Assembly: GCF_013044515.1 (NCBI RefSeq) | Contig: NZ_JABEPR010000004.1 | Span: 62,001-126,000, forward strand | Source: Sphingomonas sp. ID1715 | GTDB lineage: Bacteria; Pseudomonadota; Alphaproteobacteria; Sphingomonadales; Sphingomonadaceae | DNA length: 64,000 nt | Direction: 5' to 3' | Program-made: the position numbers and the translations under genes | Shown: in pieces, positions 45,359 through 53,691 of the stretch | Position numbering within the stretch: the first letter of the stretch is position 1 | Layout of the letters: every line of letters starts with the position of its first letter | Notes under the pieces: generated by a model | The model's input: only the letters and a program-made list of their open reading frames with translations | What the model was told of the DNA's origin: nothing | Database searches by the model: none

Positions 45359-45401
45359 CTTTCCTTTGCGTTGAACCTTTTGGTTCAGTATCGCCCGCGC
45401 A

Positions 45402-45761
45402 ATGACCGACGCGCCCGCGATCCTGATCGTCGAAGACGAACCATTGATTTCGATGATGCTGGAGGATTTCCTGGACGCGCTGGGCTACCGCCTTGCCGGC
45501 TGCGTCGACCGCGTCGACGATGCGCTCGCCCATGTCGAGCGCGGCGGTTTTTCCGCGGCGCTGCTCGACGTCAATCTGCGCGATGGCGAGACCTCATGGC
45601 CCGTGGCCGATGCGCTGAGCGATCGTGGCCAGCCGTTCGTACTGGCGACGGGCGGCGGCAATGACGCGGTGCCGGCGCGCCACGCCCGGGTGCCGGTGCT
45701 GAGCAAGCCTTATACGCTGGACGGCGTTCGGGACGCGTTCACCGCATTGTTGAAGCAATAG
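45402..45761 (+). CDS. single-domain response regulator
   Basis: 119 residues, receiver only: ILIVEDEPLISMMLEDFLDALGYRLAG, phospho-Asp in FSAALLDVNLRDGE, and the conserved Lys in VPVLSKPYTLDG. No output domain, so it acts by protein contact like CheY- or DivK-type regulators. It follows cckA by 43 bp and could be its phosphorelay partner, though this is inference. Confidence 0.88.
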   Translation: MTDAPAILIVEDEPLISMMLEDFLDALGYRLAGCVDRVDDALAHVERGGFSAALLDVNLRDGETSWPVADALSDRGQPFVLATGGGNDAVPARHARVPVLSKPYTLDGVRDAFTALLKQ

Positions 45762-45833
45762 TCGTTCCCCTCTTGTTCTGATGGAACGGATGCGGTACAT
45801 CGCCGTCCATCGAACGCTTTGGAGGGCTTGGAC

Positions 45834-46910
45834 ATGGCAGCGCAGCTGAAGGTCGTGGATTCCGACAAGTTGGGGAATATGGACAGGCAAAAGGCTCTCG
45901 AAGCGGCGCTGGCGCAGATCGATCGTGCGTTCGGCAAGGGCTCGGCGATGAAGTTGGGCTCGAAGGAGGCGATGCAGGTCGAAGCGATCTCGACCGGGTC
46001 GCTGGGGCTCGACATCGCGCTCGGCGTCGGCGGCCTGCCGCGCGGCCGCGTGATCGAGGTCTATGGGCCTGAATCCTCAGGCAAGACCACGCTCGCGCTG
46101 CACGTCATCGCCGAGGCGCAGCGCAACGGCGGCACCGCGGCGTTCGTGGACGCCGAACATGCGCTCGATCCCGTTTATGCCAAGAAGCTTGGCGTCGACA
46201 TCGACGAGCTGATCGTCTCGCAGCCGGATACGGGCGAGCAGGCGCTGGAGATCACGGACACGCTGGTGCGCTCCAATGCAATCGATGTGCTGGTGGTCGA
46301 TTCGGTCGCCGCACTGGTGCCGCGCGCCGAGATCGAGGGCGAGATGGGCGACAGCCATGTCGGTTTGCAGGCCCGGCTGATGTCGCAATCGCTCCGCAAG
46401 CTGACCGGCTCGATCAGCCGCTCGCGCTGCATGGTCATCTTCATCAACCAGCTGCGCATGAAGATCGGCGTGATGTACGGCAATCCGGAGACGACGACCG
46501 GCGGCAACGCGCTCAAATTCTACGCGTCCGTCCGCCTCGACATCCGCCGCACCGGGCAGATCAAGGATCGCGACGATATCGTCGGCAACACGACGCGCGT
46601 GAAGGTGGTGAAGAACAAGGTCGCGCCGCCGTTCAAGCAGGTCGAGTTCGACATCATGTATGGCGAGGGCATCTCCAAGATCGGGGAGATCCTCGATCTT
46701 GGCGTCAAGGCCGGCCTCGTCGAAAAGTCCGGCGCCTGGTTCAGCTACGACTCGATCCGCATCGGCCAGGGCCGCGAGAACGCCAAGAATTATCTCCGCG
46801 AGAACCCGGAGCTGGCGGCGCGCCTCGAAAAGGCGATCCGCGGCAAGACCGACGACGTCGCCGAAGCGCTGATGGTCGACCCGGGCGCCGAAGACCTGGA
46901 CGAGATGTAA
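45834..46910 (+). CDS. recA: recombinase RecA
   Basis: Strand-exchange ATPase and SOS co-protease. 358 residues from ATG 45834 (GGAGGG upstream). [25 protein letters not shown], Walker [68 protein letters not shown]. Normal length. No recX or alaS follows within the islet downstream. Confidence 0.97.
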   Translation: MAAQLKVVDSDKLGNMDRQKALEAALAQIDRAFGKGSAMKLGSKEAMQVEAISTGSLGLDIALGVGGLPRGRVIEVYGPESSGKTTLALHVIAEAQRNGGTAAFVDAEHALDPVYAKKLGVDIDELIVSQPDTGEQALEITDTLVRSNAIDVLVVDSVAALVPRAEIEGEMGDSHVGLQARLMSQSLRKLTGSISRSRCMVIFINQLRMKIGVMYGNPETTTGGNALKFYASVRLDIRRTGQIKDRDDIVGNTTRVKVVKNKVAPPFKQVEFDIMYGEGISKIGEILDLGVKAGLVEKSGAWFSYDSIRIGQGRENAKNYLRENPELAARLEKAIRGKTDDVAEALMVDPGAEDLDEM

Positions 46911-46918
46911 GTGACGAG

Positions 46919-46940
46919 CCCTCTCCGTAGTGGGAGAGGG
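46919..46940 (+). repeat. short hairpin after recA
   Basis: CCCTCTCC-GTAGT-GGGAGAGGG forms a perfect 8-bp stem beginning 8 bases after the recA stop. It has no U-run; it resembles widespread intergenic hairpins and may act as a weak terminator or RNA-end protector. Confidence 0.5.
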
Positions 46941-47061
46941 TGTCCGCCCGCATTTTGCGGCAGATATATACGTCGAAGAGCGCTTGTGCTTCGTTCGCGA
47001 GAATGCAACCCGGTTCGCCAGCGGGATATCGGCTAACGACCCTTCTCAGACCTTCGCTGAC

Positions 47062-47802
47062 CTACTCAGCTGGCGACATCAACGTGGGCAGCGGTTCCGG
47101 GCGTTCGCCCCTGTGATCGCGGAGTCGATACCGACTTGCGTATTCGCGACGTTGCTTCGTGACTTCGTAGAGAACGATGCCGGAGCTGGTCGCCAAGTTC
47201 AGACTCTCGATCATACCGAACATTGGAATGCTGATGCAGGCTTCGCTTCGATCAACCGCCAGATCAGATAGTCCTCTCGCCTCGTTACCGAACCAGATGG
47301 CCAGTTTGGCGTGTTCTGTGAAGTCTACTTCATGAAGATACTTGTTGGTCTTACCCTTCACGTGTGGTGACGTGGCGACGGACACAAAATGGTTCTTCCG
47401 GAGATGAGAAGTACACTCTTCTGTGCTGTCGAACCTCTTCACGAACGTCCACTTGATCGCCGACACCGACAGCTTCGATAGCTTTGGCTCGGCGCGGAGT
47501 TCCTGCCAGTCATCCGCTAAGACCCCGCGCGGGTCCACGACATAGACCTTTTCCGCACCGAGGGCATTCACGTTTCGGATGACAGTGCCGATGTTGCGAG
47601 GGTTCTCCGGCTCCTCAAGGACGACGATTAGGTTCTTGCAGCGGAACGCCTTGATCTCATTCGCCCGTTTCCTAGCGGACCTTTTCGCCTCAGTTTTCTC
47701 CTCGTCAGCCAACTCAGACTCTCCTCTGAGCAGGTCGGATAGCGAAAGATTGCGGCTTGAGTCACGCGGCATCGGACGTCCGCGATCACCCTTAGCAGAC
47801 AT
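47062..47802 (-). CDS. SpoU family RNA 2'-O-methyltransferase in an AT-richer islet
   Basis: 246 residues. SPOUT motifs in order: VVLEEPENPRNIGTVIRNVNALG, IWFGNEARGLSDLAVD and CISIPMFGMIESLNLATSSGIVLYE. Closest in feel to TrmH tRNA Gm18 methyltransferases. A charged N-terminal extension (DEEKTEAKRSARKRANEIKAFRC) precedes the domain. Its DNA is visibly less GC-rich and uses more A/T-ending codons than recA beside it, so it was probably acquired. It differs from the SpoU gene at 31451. Confidence 0.85.
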   Translation of the reverse strand: MSAKGDRGRPMPRDSSRNLSLSDLLRGESELADEEKTEAKRSARKRANEIKAFRCKNLIVVLEEPENPRNIGTVIRNVNALGAEKVYVVDPRGVLADDWQELRAEPKLSKLSVSAIKWTFVKRFDSTEECTSHLRKNHFVSVATSPHVKGKTNKYLHEVDFTEHAKLAIWFGNEARGLSDLAVDRSEACISIPMFGMIESLNLATSSGIVLYEVTKQRREYASRYRLRDHRGERPEPLPTLMSPAE

Positions 47803-47852
47803 TTAGCCACGGCGCCGCGGAGGGGTGGAAACAGCCCACTGCTGCCACTAGT

Positions 47853-48287
47853 TCAATGCATCTGCTGCTTTATGAACTTGCGCCATCGACGTTCCAGACC
47901 ATCTGCCGTGATTGGTGACTCCCGCTTTCCTTGGTCGAATGATTGCATCCACCTGTCGATGGCGAGAGACTTATCGAACGCTTTGCCGTGTTCTGTGAGT
48001 TGAGAATGCCAAATTACGAGGCCGGGGCGGCGGGAAACGTCCTGACTTTCTACGATCAATGACTTGGCCGCGAGAAACTCTGCAAGAACGTAATGCATCT
48101 CGGACACGATACGGTGCCACTCGCCATCGTCCGAGGTTTCCATTCCGTTCGCGTTGTAGCTTCGAACGACGCGTTCGGACACAGACGGTAAATCGACCAC
48201 TTTCCAATCAGGCATTCGGAAAGAGTGCCACAAAGGTGCCTGTTCGCCAATGACCGCAAACGACCCATTACTGACGTTCAGTCTCAC
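47853..48287 (-). CDS. unknown protein coupled to a Sel1-like gene
   Basis: 144 residues, soluble, beginning MRLNVSNGSFAVIGEQAPLWHSF and ending GLERRWRKFIKQQMH. No domain recognised; Trp and His are frequent (IVSEMHYVLAEFLAAKSLIVESQD). ATG 48287 overlaps the stop of the gene before it (ATGA). Codon use is AT-richer than average here. Confidence 0.65.
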   Translation of the reverse strand: MRLNVSNGSFAVIGEQAPLWHSFRMPDWKVVDLPSVSERVVRSYNANGMETSDDGEWHRIVSEMHYVLAEFLAAKSLIVESQDVSRRPGLVIWHSQLTEHGKAFDKSLAIDRWMQSFDQGKRESPITADGLERRWRKFIKQQMH

Positions 48288-48664
48288 TCCGGCGCTAGCC
48301 GACCAAAGCGCCTCATTACTGAGTGCGGGGGGCGTGTCTTGAACTGACGCAGCTCCGCAGCGGCATCGGGGTCAAGCCTTGCAGCTGACGCCAGGGCAGT
48401 GCGATAGTCGAACAGGTTGCCACGGTTTCGGTGTGTGATCGCGAGGTTATAGGCTGATGTTGCGTCACCTCGTCTCGCTTGACGCTGCAAGAGCCGGATA
48501 GCCTCAGCGTCCGACACAAAGTCGCTAAGGACATTCACCGCCGGTGCAAAGCCGCGCCGTGCAAGTCTGCGGATAATCGGCAGAGCGTGACCATTTGCCT
48601 GGCCGTCAAGGATATCCAGCGCACGAGCGTAAAGCTTTTCGTCGGAATCGGCGTGCCTCTCCAT
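48284..48664 (-). CDS. Sel1/TPR-like helical repeat protein
   Basis: 126 residues of short helical repeats: YARALDILDGQANGHALPIIRRLARRGFAPAVNVLSDFVSD, AIRLLQRQARRGDATSAYNLAITHRNRGN, DYRTALASAARLDPDAAAEL. The alternating Gly-Ala pattern is like Sel1 repeats. No signal peptide. First gene of a coupled pair; Sel1-like proteins often serve as adaptors or immunity-type partners, but nothing here shows which. Confidence 0.65.
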   Translation of the reverse strand: MERHADSDEKLYARALDILDGQANGHALPIIRRLARRGFAPAVNVLSDFVSDAEAIRLLQRQARRGDATSAYNLAITHRNRGNLFDYRTALASAARLDPDAAAELRQFKTRPPHSVMRRFGRLAPE

Positions 48665-48741
48665 GGCCAGCGAATAGTCCTGAGCGCCGCAACAAAGGAA
48701 GCCGTCTTCTCCTCACAGGCGCGCTAGGCTAGCGTCACGCG

Positions 48742-49557
48742 ATGGACAGTTTGGAATGGTCGGGCCGGGTCGGCGATCTTTGGGCCGAGGAATGGCGCCG
48801 TACGGATCGCAGCTTCGTGCCGGTCGATGCCGTCCTCGTCGAAACCGCGGCCGCTCGCGTCACCGGGCTGCCGAGCCCCCGCATCCTCGATGTCGGCTGC
48901 GGCGCCGGTACGACCAGCTTCTCGCTCGCCGCACGACTGCGGAACGCCCGGATCACTGGCGTCGATCTCTCCTCGGGGCTGATCGACGTCGCCCGGTCAC
49001 GCGCGAACGCCGTCGCGAGTTGCCGCTTCGAGCAGGGCGACGCGACCCGCTGGGCCGGCGCCCGGGACTTCGACCTGCTTGTTTCGCGCCACGGCGTCAT
49101 GTTCTTCGACGATCCCGTCAGCGCCTTCACTCACTTGCGCAGCCTCGCTCGCCCCGGCGCGGGCCTCGTCTTTTCCTGCTTCCAGTCGCCCGCTGCCAAT
49201 CGCTGGGTCTCCGGCCTGGCGCATCTGCTGCCGCCCTTGGCCGATCCACACGCGCCCGGTCCGTTCGCCTTTGCCGATGAGACGCACGTCTCCACCATTC
49301 TCAAGCGCGCCGGCTGGTCTGGAGCGGAGGCGCAGCCGCTACCCTTCGAATATGTCGCGGGCAGCGGTGAGGACCCGGTTGCCGACGCGATCGACTATTT
49401 CCGCCGCATCGGCCCCGCCGCGCGGGCGATCCGCGACGCCGAGGGCGCGCAGCGCGAGCGCCTGATTGCCGGGCTGGAAGCGCTGGTCCGCGAGCATCTT
49501 AACGGTGACCGCGTCGTCTTTCCCGCCGCTGCCTGGATATGGAGCGCCACCGCATGA
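48742..49557 (+). CDS. class I SAM-dependent methyltransferase
   Basis: 271 residues. SAM-binding motif I ILDVGCGAGTTSFSLAARL, ITGVDLSSGLIDVA, FEQGDATRWA, and FDLLVSRHGVMFFDDPVSAF. Substrate unknown. Its TGA stop overlaps ATG 49554 of the GST gene (ATGA). Confidence 0.85.
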   Translation: MDSLEWSGRVGDLWAEEWRRTDRSFVPVDAVLVETAAARVTGLPSPRILDVGCGAGTTSFSLAARLRNARITGVDLSSGLIDVARSRANAVASCRFEQGDATRWAGARDFDLLVSRHGVMFFDDPVSAFTHLRSLARPGAGLVFSCFQSPAANRWVSGLAHLLPPLADPHAPGPFAFADETHVSTILKRAGWSGAEAQPLPFEYVAGSGEDPVADAIDYFRRIGPAARAIRDAEGAQRERLIAGLEALVREHLNGDRVVFPAAAWIWSATA

Positions 49558-50180
49558 CGATCATCGTCCACCATCTCGAAAACAGCCGCTCCCAGCGCAT
49601 TCTCTGGATGCTCGAGGAGCTGGGCCTTCCCTATGAGGTCAAGCGCTACGAGCGGAACAAGAAGACGATGCTCGCCCCGCCCGAGCTCAGGCAAGTGCAC
49701 CCGCTGGGCAAGTCGCCCGTGATCCAGGACGGCGACACCGTCGTGGCGGAAACCGGCGCGATCATCGAATATCTGGTCGAGAAGGCGGACGGCAGGCTCG
49801 GTCCGCCCGCGCACCGCGACGCCATCCTTCGCTATCGCTTCTTCCTTCACTATGCCGAAGGCTCGCTGATGCCGCCGCTGCTGGTGCTGCTGGTGCTCGG
49901 CCGCGTCCCCATTTTCGGCAAGCGCGCCCAGGCCCGCATCATGCCGATGATCACCAACCATCTCGATTATCTCGAGCGCGAGCTAGCTGGCCGCGAGTGG
50001 TTCGTCGGCTCCGAGCTGAGCGCGGCCGACATCATGATGAGCTTCCCGCTCGAAGCCGCCCGGCAGCGGGTCGGGCTGGACGGCGCCTATCCGAACATCA
50101 CCGCCTGGCTCGACCGCATCCACGCCCGGCCGAGCTATCGACGTGCGCTGGAGCGAGGCGGTCCCTACGCCTACGCCTGA
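49554..50180 (+). CDS. glutathione S-transferase
   Basis: 208 residues. N-terminal thioredoxin-like domain with IIVHHLENSRSQRILWMLEELGLPYEVKRYER (Ser-rich active-site turn), GKSPVIQDGDTVVAETGAIIEYLV; helical C-terminal domain ending VGSELSAADIMMSFPLEAAR, AWLDRIHARPSYRRAL. Conjugates or reduces substrates with glutathione; substrate unknown. Translationally coupled to the methyltransferase gene. Confidence 0.9.
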   Translation: MTIIVHHLENSRSQRILWMLEELGLPYEVKRYERNKKTMLAPPELRQVHPLGKSPVIQDGDTVVAETGAIIEYLVEKADGRLGPPAHRDAILRYRFFLHYAEGSLMPPLLVLLVLGRVPIFGKRAQARIMPMITNHLDYLERELAGREWFVGSELSAADIMMSFPLEAARQRVGLDGAYPNITAWLDRIHARPSYRRALERGGPYAYA

Positions 50181-50802
50181 CCTGTCGGACCTGCTCGGCC
50201 GCTGGCTGCACGCCCGGTCGATCGCGCGCGGCGTGCCGGCGCCGGTCGCGGACGCAGGCGGCTGGCGGGTCGACACCGGCACGCCCGAGGAGCGCCGCCG
50301 CTATGTCTTCGCGACGCCTTCCCCTGCCATCACCGCACTCGCGGCCGCGGTCACCGACCCGCTGGTCCCGATCAAGCTGTGCGGCACCGAAGCCATGTTC
50401 CGCTCGCTCCTGCCGGCGCACTGGGAGCTTGAGGCGCCGGCCTATCTGATGGTCGCCGACGGCACGATGACGGGCCAGAGACCGCTCGCCTCAGGCTACC
50501 GGCTGGAGATTTCGCGGGAAGCCAGGGTTCATCTCTGCCAGCTCCTCGCGGGCGACGGCAGCTGCGCCGCCATCGCACGCGGCGTCGAGGCAAATGGCGC
50601 CTTTATCTTCGACCGCGTCCGCACCGAACCGGCTCACCAGCGCCGGGGACTGGGGCGAGCGATGATGCACGCGCTGGCGGCCCTCCGGCGCGATGAGCGC
50701 AGCCGCTTCGTGCTGGCCGCCACCGAGGCGGGCAGGGGGCTGTACGAGCAGATCGGCTGGCGCGTCGTCAGTCCTTATTTGACCGCGCGCTTCACCGGCT
50801 AA
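50143..50802 (+). CDS. GNAT family N-acetyltransferase
   Basis: 219 residues from GTG 50143, overlapping the GST gene by 38 bases. The acetyl-CoA binding core lies near the C-terminus: FIFDRVRTEPAHQRRGLGRAMMHALAAL, LAATEAGRGLYEQIGW. N-terminal half is unassigned. Acceptor unknown. The stop overlaps the stop of the convergent symporter by 3 nt. Confidence 0.8.
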   Translation: MRWSEAVPTPTPDLSDLLGRWLHARSIARGVPAPVADAGGWRVDTGTPEERRRYVFATPSPAITALAAAVTDPLVPIKLCGTEAMFRSLLPAHWELEAPAYLMVADGTMTGQRPLASGYRLEISREARVHLCQLLAGDGSCAAIARGVEANGAFIFDRVRTEPAHQRRGLGRAMMHALAALRRDERSRFVLAATEAGRGLYEQIGWRVVSPYLTARFTG

Positions 50803-52088
50803 CCCGTCGGGCCTGCCGCCTCGCGCGCCTCCAGTTCGCCGACACCGGCCGCCCGCAGCTCGCCCTCCCAGCGCGCGACGACGGTGCTCGCCACCGCATT
50901 ACCGAGCACGTTGGTCGCCGATCGCCCCATGTCGAGGAAGTGATCGACCGCCAGGATCAGCAGTAGCCCGGCTTCGGGGATGTTGAACTGGGCGAGCGTC
51001 GCCGCAACCACCACCAGGCTCGCGCGCGGCACGCCGGCAATGCCCTTCGACGTGATCATCAGCGTCAGCAGCATCGCGACCTGCGTGCCGATGCTCAGGT
51101 CCATGCCATAGGCCTGGGCGATGAACAGCGACGCAAAGGTCATGTACATCATCGAGCCGTCGAGATTGAACGAATAGCCGAGCGGCAGCACGAAGCTCGC
51201 GATGCGGTTGGGCACGCCCGCTCGCTCCAGCCCCTCCAGCGTGCGCGGGAAAGCCGCTTCCGAGGAGGCGGTCGAAAAGGCCAGGATGATCGGCTCGCGG
51301 ATATGGCGGAGGAGCTGGCCCATGCGCCCGCCCACGATCAGGAAGCCGAGGCCGATCAGCAGCAGCCACAGCAACGCCAGGCCGATATAGACGCACAGCA
51401 TGAAATAGCCGAGCTGCCCGATCACGCGCGGTCCTTGTTCCGCCAGCGCCCGTGCGACTGCGGCGAACACTGCGATCGGGGCGAAGCGCATGACGAAGTC
51501 GGTGACCTTGAGCGTCACGGTGGCGAGTGCTTCGGCCGCCCGCACCAGCGGCTGGGCCGGTGCGCCGATCTTGGCGATGGCGACGCCGAAGAAGATGGCG
51601 AAGACGACGATCGGCAAGATCTCGTTCGTCGCGAGCGCCTCGAAGATCGATTGCGGCACGATATGGGTGATGAGCTTGGCCAGGTCGAAGCCGGTTCGGT
51701 CGACGCCGCTCTCCGCCGTCGCCGGCGGCGGCACCAGCCCCAGATTGAGGCCCGGTTCCAGCAGGTTGACCAGCACCATGCCGAGCGTCAGCGACAACAG
51801 GCTGGCGGTCACGAACCAGCCGAGCGCCTTCAGCCCCACACGGCCCAGCGCGCTGCCGTCCCCCATATGCGCGATGCCGACGATCAGCGTCGAGAGCACC
51901 AGCGGCGCGATGATCATCTTGATCAACCGCAGGAAGATGGTGGTGACGATTCCCAGATAGTCGGCGATCGTCTTGAGCCGCGCCGTCGCTTCCGGACTGC
52001 CGTCGTCGATGCTCGCATTGAGCACCCAGCCCACGATCAGGCCGAGCACCAGCCCGGCAAGGATGTAATAGGTTAGGCGTTTGGCCAC
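50799..52088 (-). CDS. dicarboxylate/amino-acid:cation symporter (SDF/DctA family)
   Basis: 429 residues from GTG 52088 (AGGGAGAG upstream). About eight TM segments, the serine-rich re-entrant loop AFSTASSEAAFPRTLE, and the substrate/ion site motifs YSFNLDGSMMYM and LAVDHFLDMGRSATNVLGNA. Takes up C4-dicarboxylates or glutamate with Na+ or H+. The exact substrate cannot be told from sequence alone. Confidence 0.9.
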   Translation of the reverse strand: MAKRLTYYILAGLVLGLIVGWVLNASIDDGSPEATARLKTIADYLGIVTTIFLRLIKMIIAPLVLSTLIVGIAHMGDGSALGRVGLKALGWFVTASLLSLTLGMVLVNLLEPGLNLGLVPPPATAESGVDRTGFDLAKLITHIVPQSIFEALATNEILPIVVFAIFFGVAIAKIGAPAQPLVRAAEALATVTLKVTDFVMRFAPIAVFAAVARALAEQGPRVIGQLGYFMLCVYIGLALLWLLLIGLGFLIVGGRMGQLLRHIREPIILAFSTASSEAAFPRTLEGLERAGVPNRIASFVLPLGYSFNLDGSMMYMTFASLFIAQAYGMDLSIGTQVAMLLTLMITSKGIAGVPRASLVVVAATLAQFNIPEAGLLLILAVDHFLDMGRSATNVLGNAVASTVVARWEGELRAAGVGELEAREAAGPTG

Positions 52089-52200
52089 GTGCGAGCTCTC
52101 CCTTTGCCCCGCAACAAGGCGATATCGGCGCACCCGTCAAGCGGTGGGGAGGAGTGTTCAGCGCCCTCGACTTCCTTCTTCGTGCGACTAAGCTTTGCAC

Positions 52201-53448
52201 ATGAACCGTCGTCAGCTCATTCAATCGGCCGGCCTGATCGGCGTGTCGGCCCTGCTCCCCAACCTGGCTTTCGCCGCCGAGATCGACACCTCCGACCTGC
52301 AGTCGATCACCGGCGCTGTCGTGCCGATCGGGCGGGAAGAGCGGGCGGGGCGGCTGGCGAAAGCGCAGGAGCTGATGCGGCGGCACGGGATCGCGGCGGT
52401 GCTGATCGAGCCGGGATCGTCGCTCATCTATTTCACCGGCGTGCGCTGGAGCCGCAGCGAGCGACTGACCGCCGCCGTGCTGCCGGTCAAGGGCGAGCCG
52501 CTGGTCGTCACGCCGTTCTTCGAAAAGCCTTCCGTGGAGGAGTCGCTCGGCATCCCGGCCGAACTGCGCGTCTGGCAGGAGGATGAGAGCCCGATCGCGC
52601 TGATCGCCGCTTGGCTCAAGGAACGGCGGCTCGATCGCGGCACGATCGGCATCGAGGAAACCGTGCGCTTCTTCGCGAGCGACGGGCTGGCGCGTGCGCT
52701 CCCCGGCGCCCGCATCGTCTCGGCCAATCCGGTCGTGCGCGGCTGCCGGATGGTCAAGACGCCCACCGAAATCGCGCTGATGCAGAAGGCGGCGGACGTG
52801 ACCGTGGCCGCCTATCGCTGGACGGTGCCGCGCATCCGTGAAGGCATGACGCCGCAGGAGATCGGCGCGATGATGAATGCCGCGACGACGAAACTCGGCG
52901 GCCGTCCGGAGTTCGCACTGGTCCTGCTCGGCGAGGCCGCTGCCTATCCCCACGGGACGGGCAAGCCGCAGCGGGTCCGCGAAGGCGAGGTCGTGCTGAT
53001 GGACTGCGGCTGCACCGTCGAAGGCTATCAGTCGGATATCAGCCGCACCTTCGTGCCCGGCCGCGCCAGCCCCGACGTATGGCGCATCTGGAGCCTCGTC
53101 GCCGAAGGGCAGCGGATCGCGCTGCGTACCGCGCGGATCGGCACGCCCGCCGGCGCCGTCGATGATGCCGTCCGCGCCTTTTACGAGCGAGAAGGCCTCG
53201 GCCCGCGCTACAAGCTCCCGGGCCTCTCCCACCGCACCGGTCATGGCATCGGCATGGACGGGCACGAGCCGGTCAACCTCGTCCATGGCGAGACGACACC
53301 GCTCGCTCCCGGCATGTGCTTCTCGAACGAACCCGGCATCTATCTGCCCGGCCGCTTCGGCGTGCGGCTGGAGGACTGCTTCCACATGACGGCCGAGGGA
53401 CCGCGCTGGTTCTCCGAACCGCCGGCCAGCCTCGATCGGCCGGTCTGA
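52201..53448 (+). CDS. Tat-exported M24 family Xaa-Pro peptidase
   Basis: 415 residues. The start MNRRQLIQSAGLIGVSALLPNLAFA has a twin arginine and looks like a Tat signal. Creatinase N-domain (AKAQELMRRHGIAAVLIEPGSSLIYFTGVRW) and pita-bread catalytic domain with metal ligands in VLMDCGCTVEGYQSDISRTF, HRTGHGIGMDGHE, FSNEPGIYLPGRFGVRLED. Periplasmic processing of X-Pro peptides. Start ATG 52201 is preferred to TTG 52195. Divergent from the symporter. Confidence 0.9.
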   Translation: MNRRQLIQSAGLIGVSALLPNLAFAAEIDTSDLQSITGAVVPIGREERAGRLAKAQELMRRHGIAAVLIEPGSSLIYFTGVRWSRSERLTAAVLPVKGEPLVVTPFFEKPSVEESLGIPAELRVWQEDESPIALIAAWLKERRLDRGTIGIEETVRFFASDGLARALPGARIVSANPVVRGCRMVKTPTEIALMQKAADVTVAAYRWTVPRIREGMTPQEIGAMMNAATTKLGGRPEFALVLLGEAAAYPHGTGKPQRVREGEVVLMDCGCTVEGYQSDISRTFVPGRASPDVWRIWSLVAEGQRIALRTARIGTPAGAVDDAVRAFYEREGLGPRYKLPGLSHRTGHGIGMDGHEPVNLVHGETTPLAPGMCFSNEPGIYLPGRFGVRLEDCFHMTAEGPRWFSEPPASLDRPV

Positions 53449-53468
53449 TCGCTGCATCTGCAAGGGAG

Positions 53469-53542
53469 TGGAGGCCCGAGCCGGAATCGAACCGGCGTGC
53501 AAGGATTTGCAGTCCTCTGCGTAACCACTCCGCCATCGGGCC
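53469..53542 (-). tRNA. tRNA-Cys (anticodon GCA)
   Basis: 74 nt on the minus strand with CCA encoded. Acceptor GGCCCGA pairs with TCGGGCC; D arm GGCGGAGTGGTTACGC; anticodon loop CTGCAAA (anticodon GCA); T arm CCGGTTCGATTCCGG. It marks the edge of the integrative element whose integrase lies 150 bp to its 5' side. Confidence 0.95.
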
Positions 53543-53583
53543 ATCCGATTGAGATCACGAAACAATTCTGGAAAATCTCCAAA

Positions 53584-53626
53584 AAAGTTCGCAGTCCAAA
53601 GCAAGAACAAACCGGGAAAGTTCGCA
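53584..53626. repeat. direct repeat AAAGTTCGCA next to the integrase gene
   Basis: AAAGTTCGCA occurs at 53584-53593 and 53617-53626, 33 bp apart, in an AT-richer stretch between tRNA-Cys and the integrase stop. They could be arm-type sites for the recombinase, but two short copies are weak evidence. Confidence 0.35.
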
Positions 53627-53691
53627 ATCGCCGCGGAAGCGCATCTCCTTAGCGCCTGAACCGGGCTTGGCAAGGGTGTAGGTGGAAGTCT

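Noticed and set aside
50899-53673. 924-residue reverse frame across the symporter and M24 peptidase
   Set aside because: Covers tRNA-Cys and two conserved genes; rich in Arg, Ala and Gly with no recognisable fold.
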